Positions 42,601-63,592 of a stretch of 64,000 bases of DNA are shown here, piece after piece (position 1 is the stretch's first letter; each line of letters starts with the position of its first letter). Origin of the DNA: Telmatactis stephensoni (taxonomy: Eukaryota > Cnidaria > Anthozoa > Actiniaria > Isophelliidae); NCBI GenBank assembly GCA_029948255.1, contig JALIZF010001871.1:682001-746000 (forward strand), in the 5' to 3' direction. Both the position numbers and the translations under genes were made by a program. The notes beneath the pieces are model-generated. The model was not told the origin of the DNA, made no database searches, and saw only the letters and a list, made by a program, of their open reading frames with translations.

Positions 42601-42920
42601 GAAGATAAGAAGAAATATTTACCTGCATATTTGCGTACAGCATAATTGCTTTGGCATATCCATGTGTTGTTAAAGAACCCAAAGACGTCGGCATCAACCA
42701 AATAACCGCACTGACAGGTACAGTGAACTGGACTGTAATTTTTATCGTATCTCTGAGATGCACCCATCTTATTACACTGTTTTGTTGTAGCTTTAGTTTC
42801 ACACAAAGATCGAGGAATCGCGAAAATGTCTTCAAGCTGACGTTCGATAAAGTAGAACTCTTGTGATGAAGAAAATCTACAAAGAAGCACTAGTAGTACT
42901 GCTACAATAGTGCCATTCAT
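36476..42920 (-). CDS. Receptor 1: single-pass membrane protein with YxxL-rich tail, last exon cut by transposon
   Basis: Exons (minus): 42623-42920, 42055-42278, 41286-41427, 40852-41150, 40450-40595, 39868-39905, 39222-39332 and 36623-36945. The last exon then reads through the transposon TIR to a stop at 36476 (1728 nt, 575 aa, in frame). Signal peptide MNGTIVAVLLVLLCRFSSSQ; Cys-bearing ectodomain without Ig or other known fold; Ser/Thr stalk with a run of about 15 Ser from a GAT/GAG microsatellite; TM helix IITGAVVGVVVLLAIIIMIL; then a tail with DQYDYAYAAV, VYNTL, VYNVL, YDVV, VYHVL, VYSSL and LYCPL. YxxL/YxxV sites suit SH2-domain binding after phosphorylation (ITIM/ITAM-like, but spacing is not classic). 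The final 20 or so native residues are replaced by TIR-encoded ones. Ligand and role unknown. Confidence 0.75.
37053..37330. repeat. Dispersed hairpin repeat (copy 2)
   Basis: Same hairpin (AACTCGTGGATT-GC-arm) and downstream modules TTGTGAGGGG and ATATGCAAATGAGTCA as at 9004, ending near a (CACT)n run at 37207-37241. Lies in the last intron of receptor 1. Confidence 0.65.
37331..38320. other. Receptor 1 last intron, middle part
   Basis: Contains a purine-rich GGATCAGGGATCA direct repeat at about 37370-37530. Otherwise nothing recognisable; the 63-codon ORF at 37794 has no supported product. Confidence 0.4.
38329..38546 (+). repeat. 37 bp perfect inverted repeat joined to a tRNA-like SINE head
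   Basis: AGAGCGGTTTTCGTATGAGT at 38329 opens a 37 bp arm; the exact complement lies at 38449-38485. The loop holds several ACCGTACCGT-type direct repeats. The right arm overlaps the 5' end of a tRNA-like segment (38478-38546): acceptor ACCGCTC/GGGTGGT pairs, A-box-like TAGCTCAAGCGG, B box GGGTTCGACTCCC, then T-rich sequence able to stop Pol III. D and anticodon arms are decayed. Confidence 0.7.
39402..39570. mobile_element. MULE-like fold-back MITE with 9 bp duplication
   Basis: 169 bp. Ends TAGCCTGCGTAGCTGGCGG and complement, with G-rich and C-rich inner arms. Perfect 9 bp target copies TTTTGCTGA are at 39393-39401 and 39571-39579. Nine-bp duplications with long TIRs are usual for Mutator-like elements. 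In the receptor 1 intron upstream of exon 7. Confidence 0.8.
40085..40390. repeat. Old MITE shared by both receptor loci (copy in receptor 1)
   Basis: Begins TTCCTAGCCCTCTGTTGTTA and contains CAGCACCGCGGT and AGCCAATCACAGTGAGCG. A related sequence sits in the same intron of receptor 2 (48535-48810) and a third relative at 44440-44760. Confidence 0.6.
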
Positions 42921-43330
42921 TGTATGTACTTGAAGAAATTGAAGAGCTGAAGAATCACTGAGACGATTTTAGGTAGTTATCCGGAAAAGAAAAGTAAATG
43001 GATCCACAGCTCTATTCAGTACATTAATAATCCTTCAAACACTTCCTGAATGGAATGACTCTCCGGATTTTCTTTCAAAGAAATTATGTAAAGTTTCCGT
43101 GAAGTCACGAGAATTTCACTCGGAACGTTCTTTCATTATTATCATTACTATTTTTTGTCATGAGTAGAAGACAGTTTCGTTTTATTTCCGCATAAAAAGT
43201 AAAGTAATTTGCATAGACCTATTATAAGATTGCTGTAAACGAAACTAGACAAATTGTACACATCGATCTGATTGGTCGATATACATTTTATATGGATGCG
43301 GTCATGTCGGAGCAGTCCACTTGTCGAATT
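42921..43330 (-). promoter_or_regulatory. Conserved 5' flank of receptor 1
   Basis: Upstream of the start codon the paralogues keep several blocks: TTCTTTCATTATT, TTTATTTCCGCATA(A/G)AAAGT, AATT(T/A)GCATA and ACATCGAT-TGATTGGTC-like text, in the same order as 55560-55890. On the coding strand this includes a CCAAT-type box (GACCAAT). Likely core promoter or 5' UTR; the start site cannot be fixed. Confidence 0.4.
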
Positions 43331-43989
43331 CCAAGAAATTTCTTCGTGCAGTTTTTCCGCTTGTAGAAATCTTAAAGGATTTCCTATATTTGACTAGCAT
43401 AGTTAAATAAATAATCTTTTTACAGCAGCATATCTAGGTACATAGTGGTTCTTCAACTGCTAGCACTCTCACTCACTACCTCTACATTAACTATTTTACA
43501 CATCATTCAACTCACATGTAGCTGAGAGACGAAAAACCGAATAACCCGGAAAAGAACTCTCGTGGCATGGTAGAGAACAATACATCAAACAAACTCTGTT
43601 CGCATATGATTCAGCGCCGGCCCGAGCTGGCACTCGAACCCAGACGCGTGTGTTTTATTGCTATTTCCCGCATTGAAAGTACAAAAGTAAGCGTGGAAAA
43701 AAAAAGTCAGTATTTTTCTTGTTTCTCAATGTAAACTTCTTGAGCAAATTGTTGTGTTTGTGTCATAATCTATTTCCATTGCCATCCTTTGTTTATACAA
43801 ACATGAAATATGTCGATTGATAAAACCATAAGCTAGACTGATATGTACTGGGCCTTCCAATTATGTTATATAGATGCTGAATTGGTGTTGACTAGTTAAG
43901 CGTATCAGATAGCCATATAGTTTAATTAAAAAACTCCAAGACTCCTAAATTAAAACTAGAGATTTGAAGTGGGGACAATTCCTCATAAT

Positions 43990-44385
43990 TTTGAAAGTTT
44001 ATGAATGGAATAGTCACTCAGAAAGATGTTCGAAATATAATGTATGATTTCGTCGAGTGTGAACTAAAACTCGGAAAACTTCCGAGCCCTCAGCGAGGTT
44101 TGAACTCACGACCTTCGGATTTCCGGTCCGAAGCTCAACCAACTGAGCTATTTGAAGGCTCTAGTAGCGAGCAGATCGAAGTTCGTTATTTATGTTGAGC
44201 GCGCGCGGGACGGACGTTATTCGATAATCCGAGCGGAAAGATTCGTACAGAAACTCTGCAGAACGGAACTACAATAAATGTAAGTTCATGGGTTCAAACC
44301 ACGCTCCGTTTTTTATTTTACATCTCGACGAAACATACATTATATTTCTAACATCTTTCCGAGTGACAATTCCATTCATATAAAC
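43990..44385. repeat. Head-to-head SINE pair (tRNA-derived)
   Basis: The minus copy (about 44166 down to 43990) starts with a tRNA-like head: acceptor GCCTTCA/TGAGGGC, A box TAGCTCAGTTGG, B box GAGTTCAAACCTC, anticodon loop CCGGAAA. Its tail CGACGAAATCATACATTATA continues to TGGAATAG...ATGAATGGAAT. A second, headless copy (44285-44385) runs on the plus strand with the same tail. Together they form a long imperfect palindrome. Confidence 0.65.
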
Positions 44386-45280
44386 TTGCATTGTCGCAAT
44401 TTGATAATAAGAACGCCCATTTCCCATACATTCTACACTCAGAAATAGAATACGCGCGCGCGTGCTGTGTGCAGATTTGGAGTACGCGGGGATTTATCGG
44501 ACACGAGAGAAGTGTTCACTTCTCAACGCTTCTCCAGTGTTCTGATCAATCCCCAAGTGCTCTCAATCTGCACACAGTACAGCGGGCAAGTTTTCTGTTT
44601 CTTTTACAAAATACATTGTTTTCAAGCATATTCAGTATTCATTTACACTGACATTTACAAATTCAGAAGTGCGCGCGCGTGCTGTGTGCAGATTTTGAGT
44701 TCGCAGTATACTCGTCCTTCTGCCAATGAGAGCGCGCGTTATATGGTTATTCTATAATTCTGATTTACGAAAATGCACATATTAAAAACGTCATATCTTT
44801 AAATCGAAAGCGTGAACGTTATTTCCCAAGATGGATTTACAAAATATGATTGTTATACATTACACATACTGAATTTGAAGCAAACTGATGAAATCTTTAG
44901 TTCCATTTTCACCTCTTAAACGCTTCACGCTGAATGCTTTTGGTTGATTTGTATATGTTCATTGAGGCGCCAAAGTTAATTCATGTGTGCGCTGAAGTGC
45001 TTGTACGTAGTTTAATTAATTAAAAAAATATAACCATGAGGTGTGGACTGATATATTAACTAAACACGCAACAGTCTACTGACTAATTTTATTTATAATA
45101 TGCAACACTTATAAACACTCTTTACATAAACGAATTTGATAGAACAGATTGACCCCACACCATAGAAAATACAGCCAATCAGAAAGCAGGAAAGTCGATG
45201 TATATTCGGCAGTATTCAACTGTCTCTTCCCTTCAGACACTTCGGTTCCACTATCCCGCCGTCGAGCTTCGCGCGCTTCT
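44386..45280. other. Intergenic between the two receptors
   Basis: Holds a third copy of the GTGCTGTGTGCAGATTT repeat family (44440-44760, itself partly inverted: CTGTGTGCAGATTTGGAG and CTCTCAATCTGCACACAG). After 44800, nothing recognised. Confidence 0.45.
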
Positions 45281-45285
45281 GGGCC

Positions 45286-45426
45286 CGGTTGTTCGAAGAA
45301 CGATTAACGCTAATCCTGGGCGGGTTAAAATGAATGGTTTTCTTTAGATTTAATCCTAGGTTAAAATGAATGGTTTTCTTTAGATTTAATTCTGGGTTAA
45401 CGCTAATCGGCTTTTGAACAACAGAA
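45286..45426. repeat. MITE with internal 50 bp tandem duplication
   Basis: The left end GTTCGAAGAACGATTAACGC and right end GCGTTAATCCCAG (read inward: GATTAGCGTTAACCC) are mirrored. GGTTAAAATGAATGGTTTTC is present twice in direct orientation (about 45325 and 45361). Confidence 0.65.
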
Positions 45427-45743
45427 GTCTTTTCGACTCCGTTTCAACATGGAATAGACCCTAATTTCAACATTAGCAAGAAAACGTAGTAAAACATAAA
45501 TTCAGTCCTTAGCCATCTAATTATTATTATTTTTAGAATTAAATCATCTCAAGAATAACAATTTAATTTTTTTAAGAAATCCTCCCTTTGTAATCTAAGC
45601 CAAAAACATCTTGGAATTCATAGCACCTCTGATTGGTCCATCTTATATGAATTCACCTATTGAGTCATCAGTAGGAAGTCCTTTTCAACGTTAGAGGACG
45701 GTCAGTCAGTCATTCTTATTTAATTGTTGAGAAATGACTTTTT

Positions 45744-55498
<9,755 letters not shown>

Positions 55499-55890
55499 TT
55501 TTTGTCGATTACTTCCAAGAAATCATATCTCAGTCCCAGCAATGTACTTGAAGAAATTAAATAGCTGAAAAATCACGGAATTTTAAGTGTGATACCTGAA
55601 AGACAAGGGTTATAAACACGTTCGTAGCCCACTACATCATCCGTCAAAAACTTCCTGAATCGATTTACTTTGTCAGTTAAGCAGAGTTAACATGAAGCCA
55701 CAGGAATATGGAAGATGTTCTTTCATTATTGTGCTAGTTTCCTTCAGCACAACAAAATTTCGCTTTATTTCCGCATAGAAAGTCACTCAAGTAATTAGCA
55801 TATCGTAACTATATTGTAAATGGAGCTAGTTTCCAAAGCAAATCGTATACATCGATTTCATTGGTCAGTTGCTCCAAATGGGGTAGGTCC
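55499..55890 (-). promoter_or_regulatory. Conserved 5' flank of receptor 2
   Basis: Counterpart of 42921-43330, with TTCTTTCATTATTGTGCTAG, TTCGCTTTATTTCCGCATAG, AATTAGCATA and ACATCGATTTCATTGGTCAG. Order and spacing match the receptor 1 flank, implying that the duplication included the promoter. Confidence 0.4.
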
Positions 55891-56124
55891 TTCATATATG
55901 GTACATTATAATGGGTCCTATTGTATATAACGAAATACAATTCCATTATTCAACAACACACTTTATTGTACCCTCAGTCTTACTATATATACATATTAAC
56001 TAAAGAAAAAATAAATAAATGTTTAGGGGTACCAACTTCCAAAAATAACTTGAAAGCTAAAAATGCTTGGAACTTACAATTACATACAATGTATAGAAAT
56101 CTTTCATTTTATCAGTATCTGAGG

Positions 56125-56846
56125 TACCCTGCGAGCAGAGTCCCCCTTTACCTTCTAATCGAGCGAACGAAGGAAGGGAGACTCTGCCGAAACCCTGTAT
56201 TTTCTTATTTGAGCATGCGCGACAGCTGCTTAGAGACAATGATTGATTTCCACGCCTACTTCCGTAAAAACAACTTCCGTTTCCGATAAATTTCGCAAAG
56301 ACCATGCAGCTGAGTAGTCTCACTGGCATCCGTCTTTTAATAGCCTCGTCACGCAATGTTCCCTCAGCATAAACAGCTGCTTCAAACAGCGCTACATCCC
56401 ATTCCAATTCGTTAACGAATCAAAGCTTCAAACTTCAAGGAGCCATTCGCGCCAGAGGTCTACCTAGCGTTACGTTGACTTGGAGAATAATTGGATTAAC
56501 CTCGGGTCACTTAACAACAGCTAGTATCTGATATCAATTAAAAATATACAAAGAAGAGTTTTCCTGATCTTCCATCTGTATAGATCAGTTTTCGTATTGA
56601 AACATTTGAAACTTATTTTTGGTAGTACAATTTTTACTATCTTTGTGGTGTTGACAGATATATACAATTCTAGTCTGATTAGTTTAGTCGTGCGCATAAA
56701 AACCGGTTTGTCTGGTAGAAATACCAGTTTGAGTAGCCCAAGATCTTGGGCTATCGGCGAATCAAAGAAAATACAGGGTTTCGGCAGAGTCTCCCTTCCT
56801 TCGTTCGCTCGATTAGAAGGTAAAGGGGGACTCTGCTAGCAGGGTA
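56125..56846. mobile_element. MULE-like element, 722 bp, with 9 bp duplication
   Basis: TIRs of about 82 bp start TACCCTGC(G/T)AGCAGAGTC and include TTACCTTCTAATCGAGCGAA and CTGCCGAAACCCTGTATTTTC. Perfect 9 bp targets TATCTGAGG are at 56116-56124 and 56847-56855. The interior has no transposase. Non-autonomous Mutator-like element. Confidence 0.8.
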
Positions 56847-56893
56847 TATCTGAGGTAATTGTTACAATATGCGTCTAAAAGTGTACAGCCATC

Positions 56894-59321
56894 CAGGGGC
56901 GGATCTAGCATTTTGACCGAGTAGTTTCCAACTCGACCGAAACTTAATATCATTAAATCCTATGATACCATTTACACTTTGCATATTTTGAGCATTAGCA
57001 TCTATAATAAACACATTAATACAATTTTCAAAATCTGACATGAGAACTCTTGAGAACTCAAAGCACTCAAGCGGGTTTTGCCAAATTAGCTTTCGTCAAT
57101 ATTACTGAAAATCAAGAATACGAATATCTCTATTACCGAAATTATATTCCACTGTTACAGATCGCTCTAGGATTTTAGAGATCTTTATGAGTATATTTTG
57201 TGGTTGGTTCTTTGAAGCGGGGGAAGCAAGAAACCAAATTCCAACGGACTGTTTGAAGGTCAGAGTTCGCGTAATTATAAACATTTCAGTAAAACTACTC
57301 ATATAAAACATCAGCTATCAATATAAATTATAGCTTACCGAGGAAACTGTTAGCTCAAGCGTAAACTTAGAGCTTAATGTCTGCCTAATTTCCTTGTTTA
57401 CGTTGAATTTCCATCGCAGCAGTTCCACAATTGAAGAATAAAGTTCGCTCGTGCATTAAATTTTCTTCGTTGCGAGTTCGAAGCACTCTGATACAACAGA
57501 GAACCTCACCAGGGTAGACTGGCCCTTTTATACTTTTGTCGGTAGTTTCTGGACTAGTTTACGCCGATTTTAGCCAATCAGAATCAAGTTGGAATGGTAA
57601 ATTTGTGCTTGGTTTGACTGTGGGTTTCCTGTGTGAACCACTTGTGGGGTGTTTTACTTCCTGTGAATCCAGAGGAGGATGGACAGTGGCGCGCAAAGGA
57701 TCATGGTTCAAAATGAAATTCTAACTCAGTTGACTCCAACCACCGAGGTGATAACATCAATAGAGGTTCTCAAAGAATAACACTATCGATCAAGAATATA
57801 GATTTTCGAGAATAATGACTTAGTAATAATACACTGTGTCGATCCATCATATCCATTCGAATTGACAGCACCAAGTTTACCTTCCCTGGCGATGCCGGAA
57901 AGTCATCTACTGCCATTTCAGCTTTGTAAATATATTCGCCTCCAGAAAGGCGCCTTCTGGTCGTTCCATCGAGCGATACATCTATCCAAAAGTTTGCAAA
58001 CCTTAACTCTCCATGTCTTGTTAGAGTACACAGAAGCATTATTTTTCAGATAAGCTCTTTTGTAAGTTTTATCAGTTAGTTCATAGCTTTGATTCGTTAT
58101 CAGTTATGAAAGTCGAGATACCGATATTATAACTACAGCGGAAATATAATGTTTGGCAAATTTAGCAAAGCTTATATGTAAAACTGATGCTGAATGAATC
58201 AGGGATTTTCTTGACGTAGGTTTATTATATTTGCTTTTTGTAGGCTTCTTGCCTGGAATTATTAAATGTCGCCATGAGGAACATGCTTTCTCTCCGACGA
58301 ACAACTGAAGATTAATGGACCGGACTGCTTCTGCTTTGAATTGGAAGCGTTCATACTAATAAAAAACATAAAAGGAAGGCTTTTTAGGCGTGAATGAAGC
58401 TTCATAATAATAATATCCCTTCTAGTATTTTAAGGTTTCTTTGGATTTTCCAAGTTTACTATTGGGAAACCTGACATTGACCTGAGTATGACGCGGTATT
58501 TTTGTCACCTTCTGGAACAAGATGGCAAATTTTCTTAGTTTTCAAACCGCTCTATCTCTGAAACCGCTGCGGGGGCAAAGGGGGGCAACCACTTAAAATC
58601 AAAGTTCAGTTCTTGAACTTTCCAGATATGTAAATTTTGTTGGCTTATTCGCTAACAATATGTGATTTCACATGGTTTGAAAGTACCTACTCTGCAGAGT
58701 TTATCTCTGCGACAAGTATCATGCGTGACTGAAAATGATGACAAAAGTTTAACTGAAAATATCACTTGTCTTTCTGATATTTAATGTCAGTTCGATTCCT
58801 TGATAACTCAACATTGATTCTGAAGACCTCGACTTAAATTGCAAAGTTTCAACTAAATTCAAAAGAAAAATTCCGTATTTATCGCCTTTGTATGTATTTC
58901 GAGTGAATAATCTGTCACGCCAGAAACGACCTTGAAGGAGCAAGTTTGATTGGTCTAACGTATCACGTGGGAAGTGTCCATCCTCCTCTGCTGTGAATCA
59001 CTTCGGAAACTACTGGCGGGGTGTTTTATTTCCGGTGCAGTAGTTCACACAGGGATACCAAACTGTGAACTAACACGTTGTGATAGCTAGAAATTCCTGT
59101 GGGACCCCTCCCTCAACAAAACTTGAAAAGGCTACAAAAATAGCCTGGGAACATGTGGGTTTCCTGTGGAAATAATTCAAAATGGCGTCCAAATAAAGGT
59201 AAAATACGCTTTAACTTGTTCCATTTGTATTATTTCTTTTTATTATCTCAATAATTCTTTTTTCTGGGAAAAATCTCAGTAGTTTCCGGAAACTAAGTGA
59301 ACTACTCTAGATCCGCCCGTG
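56894..59321. mobile_element. 2.4 kb CAGGGGCGGATCTAG transposon with 5 bp duplication
   Basis: Ends CAGGGGCGGATCTAG and CTAGATCCGCCCGTG. Perfect 5 bp targets CCATC are at 56889-56893 and 59322-59326. Subterminal AGTAGTTT(C/A)C text is mirrored. Inner inverted blocks include GAGGAGGATGGACA (57672) and TGTCCATCCTCCTC (58976). No long ORF, so non-autonomous. Largest member of the family also seen at 15095 and 51957. Confidence 0.7.
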
Positions 59322-59619
59322 CCATCAATCAATTACACCAGATTTTACAAAAAGTTAAGTAGATCCACTGGGTTTTTTTTGGCCAAGTTACACTTCAAAG
59401 GTCACGGTGAATAAAATGAAACATGTTTGCATTTGAATTGGATCAAATATTATATAAAGAAATTAAAAGTCGAGTCAAATCCTGCTTATTTCAACATTCT
59501 CTCTTGTGCTGATAGAGTACAAACACAAACTAGCAGCTCGACTCACGGCCAGTTTCAGGCTGTTTCAGGCGACGGTTTGTACTCAAAATGTTTTCGTTTA
59601 CTTTTAATTTTAACATTTA

Positions 59620-60145
59620 CACGCGTGCTGATAAAGCACAAACACTAAAAGCTTTTACATCGTTCAATTCCAAAGCAAGTTTCGCATACGTACAATCCTG
59701 ATGTATTGTGAATTGAATAACATAGGAGTCCCGCAATAAATAAAAGCAAACATCAGAATTCCCCTCGACAAATCTCTTGTTGTTCCTCTTGAAAGTCAAA
59801 ATATACTACAATTTCTCGTCAATTCCCAAGTCCATCATCTGGCCATCCATTGAAGGCACCACGATTTCAGCTCATAGAGGAGCTTCAGCACTCCATGATA
59901 ATAATTAAATACAGGCACTGTTTAAAAGAGGACGCCTTTAGATCGTTAAATTCCAACGCAAGTTTCGCGTATAATCGGCTGAAGAATTCGAGCAAATGTC
60001 ATCGATGCATATTTGAATAACACAGGAGTCCCGAAATCATATTTCCATCTCGTACCCAGAGCCCACATTTGCAATCCACGAGTTAAAAATGACCCCCAGT
60101 AGGGGATCCAGGATTTTTCCAAGGTGGGGTTTCGTTTCTTAAGGT
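59620..60145. repeat. Decayed repeat fragments
   Basis: Two related blocks (59640-59735 and 59925-60085) share TAAATTCCAA(A/C)GCAAGTTTCGC and ACA(T/C)AGGAGTCCCG. They are the inverted counterpart of the 9004 repeat. At 60105-60130, GGGATCCAGGATTTTTCCAA is a fragment of the GGCGGATCC family. Confidence 0.5.
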
Positions 60146-60149
60146 GGCC

Positions 60150-61750
60150 CGTACCTATTGATTTGTTTGTTGGGCATGATCATGAATTTCAATCGCGTCT
60201 TTTTACATCAAAACCTTGTCCGATTTCTGAGAAATTTGCAGCCATTTGTCTACAAGCCTTGAAATTTGTACCGGCAATTATTTTTCTGCGAATTAAATAA
60301 AATAATTAATTATTTTATTTAATTCGCAGAAAAATAATTCATGCCCATGCATTTATTACCGAAATTACACATGCGGATTCTAATCAATTTCCCAAGCAGA
60401 TTTGCAGTTTCAAACGATTTTTCTTGCGAATTTGCGGATTTTGGCAACCCCCCCATTGTCCCCCTCCAAACAATCTGCAATGGCTGGAACCAAGATTAGT
60501 TAAGGCGCTGTTACACGGGGCAATATTTTTCTGCACCTCGTCTCTCAATGGTAAACAAGCTACACGAACCGTTGCAGTGTGTAATATACCATGCACAGTA
60601 CAATATCATTGCGAGAAAACGATTGCAGTAAGGTTTTTCGTCGTTGTGTACCACTCCTGCAATGGTTTGTGCAACTTGTTTCAGGAACGCCGGTCACATT
60701 GGAAGCCGGCAAGTTACAGAAACATTACGCTGTGTAATAGCTCCATTAGAGCAATTATCGTGTGCATTAACCAATCGATTGACCAGTCTTTTACAACAGT
60801 GTTTACAACAGATTGTGTAAATATATTAAAACTTTTCTGATATATAAAAATGATTTACAAACGTTATCAGATATAAGTAGGTTTAAGTACTGTCTTAACG
60901 AATTCTATCTTCGAACTTAAAAGAAAGGAAGAAAGAAAGAGAGGAAAGAAGGAAGGAAGAAAGAAAGGAAGAAAGAAAGGAAGAAAGAAAGAAATATGAG
61001 ACCATATTGGCCGCTACAGCGCATGTTCTCAGGAGAGTAGAAACAAGCAGCCAGCACCGAAGTCTGTCACCACTGAAGGCAGAAAGAATATTTCCCCTGA
61101 TGGTGCAATCGTAGCAAAAGCACAAGCCACATAATGACACAATCTGTGAACTAATTATTATCGCTCCAGGAGGCCTTGTGGTCTCGACGACAAACAAGTA
61201 CGGTAATTCACGAAAATACCAACCACGACTTATGAATGCAACGTTAGTAATAGTTTGAAAGGAAAAACTACAACAAGGTGGCTGAAATACTGTTCTCAGG
61301 GCCTTCAATTCTCACTTTTTACATCGACTTTTAGTTTGTTCAATGCGCATGCGTGATCCTCTACTTAATGCTACTAAATAAGTGATGATAGGTCATTGTG
61401 ATTGTGGAAGACTTCTTTTCACGCATTTCCCTGTCTACTTCAGACAAGCACACTGTTGGCAGACCGCAGCGAGTTGCAACGGGGGACATGAAGACGTCGA
61501 GACCAAAGCAGCTTTACACTCTGTTACACTTTAGTAACTTTAATTACGTACACACATTTCACTACAGATCGATTGAAATTGACTCTCGGATAAAGAAAGC
61601 TTTTCAACAACTTTATTTCTTTACTTAAACATTTATTAACACCATGTTATCATTAGGAAGATTTGCTACCTTTATTTCTTTATCCCTATGTCAGTGGCTC
61701 TCCTGGACGATTCATGCCCAAAACCCACCTATACGTAGAGCCTAACCTTT
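60150..61750. other. Intergenic, short repeats only
   Basis: A perfect-looking hairpin TTTTTCTGCGAATTAAATAA with its mirror at 60283-60335, and a GAAAGAAAGGAAGAAA tract at 60920-60995. The 138- and 137-codon ORFs here have no recognisable product or splice context. Confidence 0.4.
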
Positions 61751-61753
61751 CTT

Positions 61754-62154
61754 CTAGTCCCGGGGGGGGATTCCATTGTAAAAGGATCGGGTATGCTCGT
61801 CGGAATTTTTTAAAAAATATACCCCTAAAAGATACCGGAAGTCTTTTAAGAAGGGCGTGGCTGGACGTTTTTAAAATCCCCAAGAGATACCAGCGATAAC
61901 AAGCTAATGAACATTATTATGATGAACAGTAAAATTGAACGGTCGACATGCTTTTGTTGGGCAAATTTCTTCCATTTAAGAACAAGATAATAAGCGATGG
62001 GCTTTTTTGATAACCTAAGAGAGACCAGGAAATGCCAAAACTTTAAACTTCAATTTTAACACCCTAAAAGATACCAAATCGCTGATTTTTACCCCTAAGA
62101 GATACGACGAGCATACCCGATCCTTTTACAATGGATTCCACCACGGGCTTCTAG
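61754..62154. mobile_element. Fold-back MITE with GTAAAAGGATCGGGTATGCTC arms
   Basis: About 400 bp. The left arm CCATTGTAAAAGGATCGGGT and ATGCTCGTCG is mirrored at 62104-62136. Inside, CCCTAAAAGATACC / CCCTAAGAGATAC occurs several times in direct orientation. No ORF. Confidence 0.7.
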
Positions 62155-62324
62155 TGTTGATTTTGTAGGAGTGGTAATTACGGCTATAATGGTCCTGAAA
62201 ATGGCTAGCCTATCAAGACCCTCATCCAATCAAATTAAGAGGAGACTTTTTTTCATATTCAAGCATTGAGTTACAAAAACCTCTCAGTCGAAGAAGAAGT
62301 GTTGTGCAAAGCTAAAATAATTTC

Positions 62325-63135
62325 TTTTACAAAGTTTAGGTTGTTTGTAGTTCGATCAAGTTGATAAAAGTCAAATTTGAGTGTTACACCAAAGTGAAAA
62401 TTTGAATCCAAAATTAAGCCTCCATTGCCATACATATGTTCTTTACAATCAGCTTGAAAGTTGTTAAATTGAATGAAAATGCATGACAACAACTTTGTAC
62501 AATTCCAAAGACAGTTTTTTTAAAACGGCCATTTTATCTTGTTACATCAGTTTCTAACTGGTAAAAATAGAATTTGAGTGTTAATCCAAAGCGAAAATTT
62601 GAATTAAAACTTGCAAGAGGGGCTAGTTTTTTGCACTTTCAGCCGTTATTACTCGATATTGGAAAAAAATCTCTTTATAAAGTTTTTCCCTGGAACGTCT
62701 GTTCGACGTCAGAGTACAAATATGATCGTGTATTATTATATACCCTTGTCGAAACGCGCGCTCTGATTTAATTATATTCAGAAAGTTTAGGTCATTTGTA
62801 ACGTGGTTGTGATGAATAAAAGTTGAGTAAAAGTGTTAATACAAAGTGAAAATTTGAATCGAAACTGAGTTTTAGGCCTTTTTTTGCTCAATTGCCACAT
62901 AATTCTTTACATTCAGCTTGGAAGTTGCTAAACTGATTTGAATAAAAATACAGGACAACCACTTTGTACAACTAAAACGACTGTTTTAAACAAGCCTTGT
63001 ATCTTAGTAGATCAATTCCTTACTGATAAAAATAGAATTTGAGTGTTTTTAAAATCCAAATTAAAACTTGTAGGAGGGGCTAGATTTTTGGCACTTTTAG
63101 TCATTATTACTCGACATTGAAAAAAATCTCCTCTT
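62325..63135. repeat. Diverged 455 bp tandem duplication
   Basis: Blocks AAAGTTTAGGT, GTGAAAATTTGAATC, CTTTACA(A/T)TCAGCTTG, ATAGAATTTGAGTGTT, GAGGGGCTAG and ATTACTCGA(T/C)ATTG occur in the same order at 62332-62670 and 62784-63135. About 100 bp with family A fragments (GCGCGCTCTGATT) lies between. Non-coding. Confidence 0.65.
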
Positions 63136-63203
63136 AATATAAAATCAGGTGAACATCCCTTTACAGAACTTTGTTGTGTTGGCTGATTGACGACCGTTTT
63201 CAT

Positions 63204-63592
63204 TTATGTTCTTTGATGAACACGGAGTTGTATTCCCTCCCTTCCACATCCCAAAACAGACTTTGTACACACCTCAACAGGGATTTTCGTTTCAGGTGCA
63301 ACCACCAGACTGAATTTCTTCAGAATGCGAACCAGGGCCACCTTCATCTCCATCTGAGCGAATCTCATCCCAATACAATTACGTGGCCCGTGGCTAAAGG
63401 GGTGGTAGGTGTACGGGTCACGTGACTGCTTAGCCTCGGTCGTGAAGCGTTCTGGGTCAAACTTGAGTGGGTCTGGATAGAACTCTGGGTCACGATGGAT
63501 GCTGTAAGCTAACGCTAGTATCATGGTGTCTTTCTTGATAGGAAGGCCTTTAATAGTGCAGTCCGCTGAACACACCCTACTTATGGCAAACG
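63204..63592 (-). CDS. Second cytochrome P450, last exon only
   Basis: 389 nt, the same length as the last exon of the P450 at 14574-14962 and with the same phase. It encodes SRVCSADCTIKGLPIKKDT, AYSIHRDPEFYPDP, FDPERF and the haem loop FSHGPRNCIG, ending KSVLGCGREGIQLRVHQRT. The acceptor at 63593-63594 was preferred over nearer AGs because it preserves phase and length. Remaining exons lie right of the window. Haem motif has His for Gln compared with the first gene. CYP3-clan-like microsomal monooxygenase; probably a tandem duplicate. Confidence 0.85.

Noticed and set aside
60424..60840. 138-codon ORF
   Set aside because: No recognisable protein text, no splice partners, sits in repeat-derived DNA.
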